Assembly (NCBI GenBank): GCA_963732415.1
Contig: CAVSZK010000019.1
Span: 620,001 to 684,000, forward strand
Source of the DNA: RPQJ01 sp963732415
Lineage (GTDB): Bacteria > Pseudomonadota > Gammaproteobacteria > Steroidobacterales > Steroidobacteraceae
Reading direction: 5' to 3'
Length of the DNA: 64,000 nt
The translations under genes were made by a program, and so were the position numbers. This document shows, piece by piece, positions 34,458 to 41,910 of the stretch (within the stretch, counting starts at the first letter, position 1; each line of letters starts with the position of its first letter). The notes under the pieces are model-generated. The model did no database searches. It saw nothing but the letters and a program-made list of their open reading frames with translations, and was not told where the DNA came from.

Positions 34458-35782
34458 GCCTTGCCCCCTGCGAGCGCCTCGCCGAGGCTCACGCGCAGCA
34501 TCTGAATGGCCTCGTCGATCTCGGCTGCGGTCACGCAGAGCGGCGGCATGAAGCGCAAGGTGCTCACGCCGCAGGAGAGCAGAATCAATCCGTTGTGGTA
34601 GCCGCGGGTCACGAGCGCGTCGCACAGCGCCCTCGCCGGCGTACGATCCGGTCCCGGCTCGATCAATTCCATTCCGATCATCAGCCCCTGGCCGCGGACC
34701 TCGCCGATGCACTGGAATTCGCGCGCCAGCACCCTCAACTGGCCCATGAAGTACTCGCCCATGCTTGCCGCATTCGACATGTATTCGCGCCTTACCAGGT
34801 CGATGGTCGCGTTCGCAGCCGCACAGCTGATCGGGTTGCCGCCATAGGTATTGCCGTGCGCACCCCTGCCCCATTTTTCCATGATCGACCGCTTGGCGAT
34901 CACTGCGCCAATCGGCAGCCCTGACCCGAGGCCCTTGGCGCTGGTCACGATGTCCGGATGCACGCCCCAGTGTTCGATCGCGAACATCCGACCGGTTCGG
35001 CCTATGCCCGACTGCACCTCGTCGCAGATGAGGAGAATGCCGTGCTCGTCGCACAGCGCGCGCAGGCCCGACAGGAAGCCGGCCGGCGGGACCAGGTAAC
35101 CGCCCTCGCCCTGCAGCGGCTCAACCAGGATGGCCGCAACCTCTGACGGCGGCACGTTGCGCTCGAACAGCATCCGGATGTAGTCGAGCACCGCCTTGCC
35201 CTGGTCCGCACCCGCGAGCAGCGGCCGATAGGCGTTCGGGTACGGCACGTGCGTGACGCCGGGCATGGTCGGCGCGAAGCCCTTCTGCTGAGTATACTTG
35301 CTCGATGTGAACGACAGCGATCCCATGGTTCGCCCGTGAAATCCGCCGAGAAATCCGATGAACCTCGGCCGGCCCGTCACGTAACGCGCGAGCTTGATCG
35401 CTCCCTCGACCGACTCGGTGCCGGACTGGCAGAGGAAGCTCATCACCGGCTCACCCATCGGGGCTATTTCCGCGATACGCTCGTTCAGTGCCGTAAAGCC
35501 CTCGTGCCAGTAGTCGCTCGAGATGTGCAGGAACTTGTCTGCCGCGCTCTTTACCGCCTCCACGACCTCCGGGTGTGCATGCCCCGTGGCGCACACGGCA
35601 ATGCCCGCGGCGAAATCCAGGAATCGATTGCCGTCCACGTCCCACACCTCGGTACCGCGCCCGTGGGACATCACGAACGGGTAGTCGCGCGGGTAGGCAG
35701 GCGAGGCAACCAGTCGATCGCGCTCGAGCAGTGCGCGAGCCCTGGGACCCGGAAGCTCGGTCTTGATGTGCCGGTCGCGCAT
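34454..35782 (-). CDS. Class III PLP aminotransferase (GabT-like)
   Basis: 442 residues of fold-type I. The PLP lysine is in T-S-A-K-G-L-G-S-G-L-P-I-G-A, the conserved aspartate in L-L-I-C-D-E-V-Q-S-G-I-G-R-T-G, and the Gly-rich loop in C-Q-S-G-T-E-S-V-E. Class III enzymes move an omega or beta amino group to pyruvate or 2-oxoglutarate; it most resembles 4-aminobutyrate/acetylornithine types. Start at 35782 is backed by GAAGGAG. It lies 29 bp after the CoA-transferase genes. Confidence 0.9.
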   Translation of the reverse strand: MRDRHIKTELPGPRARALLERDRLVASPAYPRDYPFVMSHGRGTEVWDVDGNRFLDFAAGIAVCATGHAHPEVVEAVKSAADKFLHISSDYWHEGFTALNERIAEIAPMGEPVMSFLCQSGTESVEGAIKLARYVTGRPRFIGFLGGFHGRTMGSLSFTSSKYTQQKGFAPTMPGVTHVPYPNAYRPLLAGADQGKAVLDYIRMLFERNVPPSEVAAILVEPLQGEGGYLVPPAGFLSGLRALCDEHGILLICDEVQSGIGRTGRMFAIEHWGVHPDIVTSAKGLGSGLPIGAVIAKRSIMEKWGRGAHGNTYGGNPISCAAANATIDLVRREYMSNAASMGEYFMGQLRVLAREFQCIGEVRGQGLMIGMELIEPGPDRTPARALCDALVTRGYHNGLILLSCGVSTLRFMPPLCVTAAEIDEAIQMLRVSLGEALAGGKA

Positions 35783-35811
35783 GATGTTCTCCTTCGATTG
35801 AATGCGGTTGC

Positions 35812-36597
35812 TCACGCCGGCACCCGCACGGGGCGGGCGTGCGCCTCGCGCGTGCGGGCATGCAGACCGCGCAGGGTTTCGAGTTCGGCGGAGCCTGGCG
35901 GTTCCAGTTGACCGACAACGGCCGACATCCGCAGCGGCCATCCTACCGCAGCCCGCGCCTCCTCGATTGTCGCGCCCGGGAACAGCGCGTCGAGCACCAG
36001 TTCGCGCGTCTGCAGTTCCGGCACAAGCACTCCAAAGTCGGTGATCACCGAGAGCGGCCCGGCGCCCCTGGCACCGGAGAGCTTCCGCGAATCTCCGCCT
36101 TCGAGGAACCCGGCACTGGTCCTGAAGTCGAGCCGCTCGACGAAGCTGCGTTTCGTTGCCTTCAGCATCACGAACGTACGGCGCGCGTGCGCGGCGATTT
36201 CGGGCGCGCCGCCTGCACCGGGCAAGCGCGTGGCGGGCGCACCATAGCTCCCGATCACCGTGCTGTTCAGGTTGCCGTAGCGGTCTATCTGCGCCGCTCC
36301 AAGGAACCCGACGTCGACCCTGCCGGCCTGCAGGTAGTAACTGAAGATCTCCGGCAGTGGCACGACGCAGCTCGCCGTATCGGCAAGCTCCCCGTCGCCG
36401 ATCGAGAGCGGCAGCACCTCGGGGCGCGTGCCGATGGTGCCCGACTCGTAGATGAGCACGATGCCCGGCGCATGCGTAAGCCTGGCAAGGTTGCAGGCCG
36501 CGCTCGGCAGGCCGATGCCAACGAAGCACACGCAACGGTCCCAGAGCAGACGTGCCGCGGCCACGGTCATCATCTCGTCACGCGACCAGCCGCTCAT
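35812..36597 (-). CDS. CoA-transferase subunit B
   Basis: 261 residues of the family I beta-type chain. The catalytic glutamate is in I-Y-E-S-G-T-I-G (residue ~54). Features of the family include D-R-Y-G-N-L-N-S-T-V-I-G and the G-A-G-G-A-P segment. It must pair with subunit A, encoded just upstream; start and stop overlap as ATGA. Sequence is closer to glutaconate/IpdAB-type transferases than to 3-oxoadipate ones, so it probably activates or exchanges CoA on a dicarboxylic or branched acid made by the neighbouring enzymes. Confidence 0.88.
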   Translation of the reverse strand: MSGWSRDEMMTVAAARLLWDRCVCFVGIGLPSAACNLARLTHAPGIVLIYESGTIGTRPEVLPLSIGDGELADTASCVVPLPEIFSYYLQAGRVDVGFLGAAQIDRYGNLNSTVIGSYGAPATRLPGAGGAPEIAAHARRTFVMLKATKRSFVERLDFRTSAGFLEGGDSRKLSGARGAGPLSVITDFGVLVPELQTRELVLDALFPGATIEEARAAVGWPLRMSAVVGQLEPPGSAELETLRGLHARTREAHARPVRVPA

Positions 36598-37442
36598 GCT
36601 GCGCCTCCAAGGCGCGCCAGGAACCCGGCGTGGTTGCGGCTCTCGAGCACGTGCTGCCGCATCCACGCCTGGAATTCGTCGCGCTCGCGCGCGATGCTGT
36701 CCCAGCGCTGGTAGAACGCGTTGTCCCGCCCGTAATACCCCTGCGCATAAGCAGGGTAGGCGCCGCCCGGGCAGTTCGCCACCGCGCTAACGACCCAGTG
36801 CGGCAGCACGATCGAGTTCATCGCCGGAGGAAACGACTCGACGATTTCCTCGACCGTCACGACCAGCGACGTGGCTGCGAGCGCCGCTTCGCGCTGGGCA
36901 CCGATGATACCGTGCAGGGCGACGTTGCCCTCGCGGTCGGCGCGCTGCGCATGCAGGATCGTGGTGTCCGGGTTGATGGCCGGCACGGCTGCCAGCCGCT
37001 CGCCGGTGAACGGGCACTCCACGCTGCGTATCCTCGGGTTCGCATCCACAAGGTCGGTGCCGATGTAACCGCGCAGCACGCCGAACGGCAATCGTGCGGC
37101 GCCGGCGCAGTACGCCGCCGCCATGCCGGCGTGCGTGTGCTCATCGAGCTCCAGTGGCGTCGGCCAGCCCTTCTCGACCGCATCGCGAAGGCGATGCAGC
37201 GAGCCCACGCCCGGGTTTCCGCCCCACGAGAACGTTAGCCGGCTCGCACAACCCATGCCGATCATCTGGTCGTAGACGATGTCGGGCGTCATCCGCACGA
37301 GGTGCAGCTGTCGCCTTGCCTGACGGATGATCTCGTGCCCCGCCGCGAACGGGATCAGGTGAGTGAAGCCCTCGAGCGCGATGCATGAGCCATCCGGCAC
37401 GTACTGCTCGATCGCTTCGGCCAGCGAGAGGAACTGGGTCAT
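36594..37442 (-). CDS. CoA-transferase subunit A
   Basis: 282 residues, alpha-type chain partner of the gene after it. Recognisable segments are A-L-E-G-F-T-H-L-I-P-F-A-A-G-H-E-I near residue 22, F-S-W-G-G-N-P-G-V-G-S-L (~72) and H-A-Q-R-A-D-R-E-G-N-V (~160). This pattern is typical of glutaconate-type CoA-transferase subunits. Start at 37442 overlaps the aldehyde dehydrogenase stop as ATGA, and its stop overlaps the start of subunit B, so ALDH-A-B are tightly co-translated. Confidence 0.88.
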   Translation of the reverse strand: MTQFLSLAEAIEQYVPDGSCIALEGFTHLIPFAAGHEIIRQARRQLHLVRMTPDIVYDQMIGMGCASRLTFSWGGNPGVGSLHRLRDAVEKGWPTPLELDEHTHAGMAAAYCAGAARLPFGVLRGYIGTDLVDANPRIRSVECPFTGERLAAVPAINPDTTILHAQRADREGNVALHGIIGAQREAALAATSLVVTVEEIVESFPPAMNSIVLPHWVVSAVANCPGGAYPAYAQGYYGRDNAFYQRWDSIARERDEFQAWMRQHVLESRNHAGFLARLGGAA

Positions 37443-39013
37443 CCGTGCTCCACTACCGTGCGCGACTGCTCCCGCTGGTATTGCGCCAGGTAATAGAACG
37501 ACGCAATCGCCTTGCCTGTGGAGCCCGACCCCTTCCAGCCGCCAAACGGCTGGTAGCCGGGCCAAGCGCCGGTGGTCGCGCCCTGCGGGCGGTTGGCGTA
37601 GGTGACGCCCGACTCGATGTTTTCCTGGAACCACGGCACCTCGTCCGCCGCGCCGTAGAAGCCGGCGGTGAGCCCGAGATCGGAATTATTGGCCAGCGCC
37701 ATTGCTTGGTCCCGGCTGCGGAAGCGATGCACCATCAGTATCGGCAGGAACATCTCGTGGCTCCAGAGGCGATGGCCGAGCCCAGCCTCCGCGAACACCG
37801 GCTCTACGTAGTAGCCGCGTCCGAGACTGCCTTCCCGCAACTGGCGCCCGCCCGCGAGGAGGCGCGCGTCGCCGGTGCGCAGCTCGTCGACATAACGCGC
37901 GTAGTTCGCATATGCCGTCGCGTTGACGACCGGGCCGAGCCAGTTTTCGCGCCGCAGCGGGTCGCCTATGCGGATACCAGCGATCGCAGCCGAAACCCTC
38001 TCGAGAAGCTCATCCGCGACGTTTTCTTCAACATAGAGCCGCGATGCGGCCGAACACTTCTGGCCGCCCATGCCAAAGGACGAGCGGACGATTCCCTGCG
38101 CGGCGTGATCGAGGTTCGCCCGACCGGTGACGATGCACGGATTCTTGCCGCCCATCTCCGCGATGCAGGGCCTCGGGTATGCGCCACCAGCCATGCGACC
38201 GAGAATGTGCATACCCACGGCCGCGGAGCCGGTGAAAGTGACCCCGGCTGTATGCGGATGCGAGACCAGCGCCTCGCCGGCCTCGCGCCCGCTGCCGGAA
38301 AGGTAATTGAATACGCCTTGGGGCAGGCCGGCGTCGCGCACGCAGTCGGCAAGCAAGCGACCGGCCCAGGGTGTGTCACTCGCGCCTTTCACGACGACAG
38401 CGTTACCGGTCACCAGCGCGGCGGCCACGGGCCCGCCAGCCAGCGCCAGCGGAAAGTTGAACGGCGCGATCACCACCCACACGCCATACGGCCGCATCAC
38501 GCTTCGGTTGCGCGAGACAAATCCCTCCAGTGGATCGTTGGGCAGCGCCTGCTCGTAGCCCGCGTGCGCCTCGAAGTCGGCGGCATAATGCTTGAAGAAA
38601 TCCACGGTCTCCTGAGCTTCGCCTAGTGCCTCCATGCGGTTCTTGCCGACCTCGAGCGACAGCGCCGCCGCGATCTCGTATACGCGTTCCTGCATTACCT
38701 CGCCGACCCGCCTCACCAGGCGCACGCGCTCCGCCATCGGCGCGGCCCGCCAGGCGGGAAACGCCGCCCGGGCTGCCTGCATCGCCCGCTCTACGTGGGT
38801 ACGGTCGGCGACCGCGAAATGTCCCAGGTTCATGTTGAGATCGATCGGGCTCGGTCGCGGCGCCGTCACCGCGGTCGGCACATCCGCCCCGTCGACGTAA
38901 AGATCGTGTGTCGCGCCCAGCCTCGAGCGGAGTGAGTCGTGTGCCGCCTCGAATCGCTCGTGCATCTCCTCCGGAGGATTGAACATCGTCGCGTACGTGA
39001 GATGGAAACTCAT
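37439..39013 (-). CDS. NAD(P)+-dependent aldehyde dehydrogenase (semialdehyde-type)
   Basis: 524 residues, a full ALDH. The cofactor N-F-P motif is in A-P-F-N-F-P-L-A, the general base region is C-I-A-E-M-G-G-K-N and the nucleophilic cysteine is in G-G-Q-K-C-S-A-A-S-R. It most resembles 1-pyrroline-5-carboxylate/semialdehyde dehydrogenases. In context it would oxidise the semialdehyde left after transamination, giving the acid for the CoA-transferase; this is inference. Its start (39013) lies 12 bp after the second aminotransferase gene. Confidence 0.9.
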   Translation of the reverse strand: MSFHLTYATMFNPPEEMHERFEAAHDSLRSRLGATHDLYVDGADVPTAVTAPRPSPIDLNMNLGHFAVADRTHVERAMQAARAAFPAWRAAPMAERVRLVRRVGEVMQERVYEIAAALSLEVGKNRMEALGEAQETVDFFKHYAADFEAHAGYEQALPNDPLEGFVSRNRSVMRPYGVWVVIAPFNFPLALAGGPVAAALVTGNAVVVKGASDTPWAGRLLADCVRDAGLPQGVFNYLSGSGREAGEALVSHPHTAGVTFTGSAAVGMHILGRMAGGAYPRPCIAEMGGKNPCIVTGRANLDHAAQGIVRSSFGMGGQKCSAASRLYVEENVADELLERVSAAIAGIRIGDPLRRENWLGPVVNATAYANYARYVDELRTGDARLLAGGRQLREGSLGRGYYVEPVFAEAGLGHRLWSHEMFLPILMVHRFRSRDQAMALANNSDLGLTAGFYGAADEVPWFQENIESGVTYANRPQGATTGAWPGYQPFGGWKGSGSTGKAIASFYYLAQYQREQSRTVVEHG

Positions 39014-39025
39014 GGAACGTCACCG

Positions 39026-40342
39026 TCAGCTGGGTGGAAAGTGCTGCGCGAGAAGCCGGTCGAGCAGCGCTAGTGCGTCGGCTAGTTCGCGCTCCTCTAT
39101 CACGAGCGGCGGAGCAAGCAGGACCAGGTTGCCGCGAGTCGCAAAGGACACTCCCTGCTCCAGCGCGGCACTGACCAGCGACGTCAACCCTGGTGCTCCC
39201 TGCGGCCATGGAGCAATCGGCTCTCGAGTGGTCCGGTCGCGCACGAGCTCGACCACGGCGAACAATCCGTGCCCGCCACGCACGTCGCCGATCACCGGGT
39301 GTCGCGCAGCCATCGCGTCGAGTTCACGCTTCATCGTCGCGCCCAGTCGCCTCGAGCGCTCGATCAGTCCCTCCGACGCATAGGTCTCGAGGGCCGCCAC
39401 GCCGGCTGCGCAGCACAGCGGGTGGCCGCAGTACGTAAGCCCGGTGAACAGCATCTCGTGTTCCACGGCCGCGGCGATCGGGCCCGAGAGTACGACGGCG
39501 CCGAGTGGTAATGCTGCGCCGGTCAATCCCTTCGCCAGCGTCATCATGTCCGGGCGTCCCGCCTCGCCATGGCGCTGCCAGGCAAACCACTCGCCGCAAC
39601 GGCCGAATGCGCTCATCACCTCGTCAGCAATCAGCGGCACGCTGGCCTCGCGAGTCGCGCCGCGCAGTTCGGGCCAGAAATTGTCGGGCGCAACGATGCC
39701 ATTCGAACCCGCATTCGGCTCCATGATCACGGCAGCGACATTGCCCGAACCAAAGTGCGCTATTCGCTCCGCGACGGCTGCTGCGGCGTGCGACCCGCAC
39801 TCTTTTTCATTCGCGCTGCCGAATGGGCAGCGATAGCCGTACGGCGGCTCGACGTGGCTCACGCCGAACGCGTCGGGGTCGACCTGCACCCGGGTACGCG
39901 AGTCGCCGGACAACGCCATCGCGAGGTGGGTAGAGCCATGATACGAACGGTCGCGGGCTATCACGACGCCCCGCGGCCTGCGGGTCGCCTGCCGTGCGAT
40001 CTTCACCGCATGCTCATTTGCGTCCGCACCACCGAGCGTGAAGAACACGCGACCGCCGTCAAAACCGGCGAGTTCGAGCAGGCGAGTCGCGAGTTGGGCG
40101 CGCGGCGCAGCGCCCCAGGCGTTGGTCACGAAGCACAGCTTCTCGGCCTGGGCGCGTATGGCGGCCACCAGCCTGGGGTGCTGGTGTCCCAGGTTGCTGC
40201 ACTCCGCGAGGCTACTCATGTCGAGCACCTCGCGCCCGTCCTCGAGCAGCAGGCGCGCCCCCGACCCACCCACCACGGTCGGGGCATGCCACTGCGACTG
40301 GACACACCAGCTATGCAGGACCGATTGTCGCTCGGCGCTCAC
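39026..40342 (-). CDS. Class III PLP aminotransferase (beta-alanine/taurine:pyruvate-like)
   Basis: 438 residues. PLP lysine in T-L-A-K-G-L-T-G-A-A-L-P-L-G-A, aspartate in L-I-A-D-E-V-M-S-A-F-G-R-C-G, and F-F-T-L-G-G-A-D-A-N-E. The pattern N-L-G-H-Q-H-P-R near residue 50 is typical of enzymes that use small omega-amino acids and pyruvate. It is distinct from the other class III gene in the same operon, so the pathway may handle two amino groups. Start is GTG at 40342 with GAGG upstream. It is the first gene of the operon, divergent from the unknown exported protein 214 bp away. Confidence 0.88.
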   Translation of the reverse strand: MSAERQSVLHSWCVQSQWHAPTVVGGSGARLLLEDGREVLDMSSLAECSNLGHQHPRLVAAIRAQAEKLCFVTNAWGAAPRAQLATRLLELAGFDGGRVFFTLGGADANEHAVKIARQATRRPRGVVIARDRSYHGSTHLAMALSGDSRTRVQVDPDAFGVSHVEPPYGYRCPFGSANEKECGSHAAAAVAERIAHFGSGNVAAVIMEPNAGSNGIVAPDNFWPELRGATREASVPLIADEVMSAFGRCGEWFAWQRHGEAGRPDMMTLAKGLTGAALPLGAVVLSGPIAAAVEHEMLFTGLTYCGHPLCCAAGVAALETYASEGLIERSRRLGATMKRELDAMAARHPVIGDVRGGHGLFAVVELVRDRTTREPIAPWPQGAPGLTSLVSAALEQGVSFATRGNLVLLAPPLVIEERELADALALLDRLLAQHFPPS

Positions 40343-40556
40343 CTGTCACCTCGGAAACGGACGGCGACCGTTCTGCGCGATCGTCGCTGGATGGCTGGCT
40401 CTACCCGCAATCCTACAACGCCGCGCCATCCCAGCGGAAAGGCAGCCGCCGCAGCATTCACCGCCGAAGATCCTGAATCCGCTTGCGGAGCCGGCGACAC
40501 AGGACGATATTGACACCTCGGGGGGATTGGAGAGAACTGACCAGGGGGGTTGTCTG

Positions 40557-41867
40557 ATGTCAAACCGCGAACGGTGGAAGCTGGTGGCATTCGCCGCGTC
40601 CTTCATCGCCGTCCCGTCCGTCGCCTCGGCGCAGGCGGCACCGAAACAGGTCGTCAAGCCACCCATCTCGCAAGCGTGGATCGACGTCGCCACGTTTTCC
40701 GGTTTCGGCATGGGTGGAGGCATGGGGCAAGGCATGATGAATGCCACGCTCGGCGCTCTGATGGGCGGCGGCCAGAATGCGCGGGCGGAGTTCGGCTTCA
40801 CGCAAACGGGGACGTCCGGGCGCTGGATGGACGTTACGCTGTACACCAGCCGCAATCCGAACCTTCAGCATGCGCTGCAGAGCGTGCCGGAGACTACCGG
40901 GCTCGCACCGACGCTCAAGCTGGAGACTCCCGACAAGCCCAAGCCTGCACCGCGAGTCGACGATGAGTCGCCAACCGAATACACGGCCGAACCGCCAAAG
41001 GGCAAGCTGGTCATGTACTGGGGCTGCTCGGAGACCGTTCGTCCGGGCCAGCCAAAAGTGGTCAATCTCGCGACCGCGACCATCGGGGAACTCGGCAAGT
41101 TCTTTGAATCACGGCACGCGACTCAGCGTGGCGCGCACGCGACCGCAGGGCGTCCAGTCTGGCCGAACAAGGTCGACTACAGGACGTTTCCGGCTGGCGC
41201 GTCGATCGCGGGCCAGCACGCGTACACAGGGGACGGCGTGCCCGAGAGCTTCAAGTTCTCGGTGCCGGCGGCGCAGGACATCATGCCGGAGATCAAGATC
41301 AGGCAATCCGAGCAGCCGGGCTACGTCCAGCTCGAATGGAACGCGATTCCGACCGCCCGCGCGTACTTCCTCGGCAGCATGGGAGCCTTGCCCGGCGAGG
41401 ACGCCGGCATGGTCATCTGGACATCGAGCGAGCTGCCAGACAGCGGTTTCGGGCTGTTCGACTACCAGACCAATTCCGCCGTGGACAAGTGGCTGAAGGA
41501 GAAAGTGCTGCTGCCCCCGACGACCACGAAGTGCGCTATACCGAAGGACGCCGCCGGACAGGGCATGTTGCGCGCGATCGCCTACGGTTCCGACCTGAAC
41601 ATGGCTTATCCGCCCCGCCCCACCGATCCGACGATCGCCTGGGAACCGGAGTGGAACGTCAAGCTGCGGGTCAAGTCGATGACGACGACCATGATCGGGA
41701 TGCCCGACGGGGCCGGCATGCCCGGCGCCAGTGAAGGAGATGGCGAGGGCATGACCGACGCACCGCCGCCAGGCGAAGATGCTTCGGCGCCGGCCGACGA
41801 AAAGAAGAAAAAGAAGAAGTCCTGGAACCCGCTCGAAATCCTGAAGGAGGTGGTGCCGGGCGGCTGA
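40557..41867 (+). CDS. Exported protein of unknown function with Gly/Met-rich start and Lys-rich tail
   Basis: 436 residues. A signal peptide (~1-26, ending V-A-S-A-Q-A) is followed by a Gly/Met-rich segment (G-F-G-M-G-G-G-M-G-Q-G-M-M), a long domain with no family I recognise, a Pro/Asp-rich linker, and a tail of six lysines followed by W-N-P-L-E-I-L-K-E. A few patterns (W-x-P-E-W-N-V-K-L) suggest beta structure. Start at 40557 is set by AGGGGGG upstream. It is divergent from the catabolic operon and convergent to the molybdopterin gene; it could be a stand-alone periplasmic or surface protein. Confidence 0.7.
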   Translation: MSNRERWKLVAFAASFIAVPSVASAQAAPKQVVKPPISQAWIDVATFSGFGMGGGMGQGMMNATLGALMGGGQNARAEFGFTQTGTSGRWMDVTLYTSRNPNLQHALQSVPETTGLAPTLKLETPDKPKPAPRVDDESPTEYTAEPPKGKLVMYWGCSETVRPGQPKVVNLATATIGELGKFFESRHATQRGAHATAGRPVWPNKVDYRTFPAGASIAGQHAYTGDGVPESFKFSVPAAQDIMPEIKIRQSEQPGYVQLEWNAIPTARAYFLGSMGALPGEDAGMVIWTSSELPDSGFGLFDYQTNSAVDKWLKEKVLLPPTTTKCAIPKDAAGQGMLRAIAYGSDLNMAYPPRPTDPTIAWEPEWNVKLRVKSMTTTMIGMPDGAGMPGASEGDGEGMTDAPPPGEDASAPADEKKKKKKSWNPLEILKEVVPGG

Positions 41868-41887
41868 CAGCGCCAATGCGGCCACTC

Positions 41888-41910
41888 GCTCGCCTGGCGA
41901 TCAGGCGAGC
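41888..41910. terminator. Hairpin between convergent genes, probable bidirectional terminator
   Basis: Perfect 9-bp inverted repeat (GCTCGCCTG and its complement) with a 5-base loop, lying across the 33-bp gap and the stop codon of the molybdopterin gene. There is no U tract, so the assignment is tentative. Confidence 0.45.

Noticed and set aside
34454..36535. Minus-strand frame extending the aminotransferase upstream by ~250 residues
   Set aside because: The extra part is antisense-like and overlaps CoA-transferase subunit B in another frame; the ATG at 35782 has a strong ribosome site.
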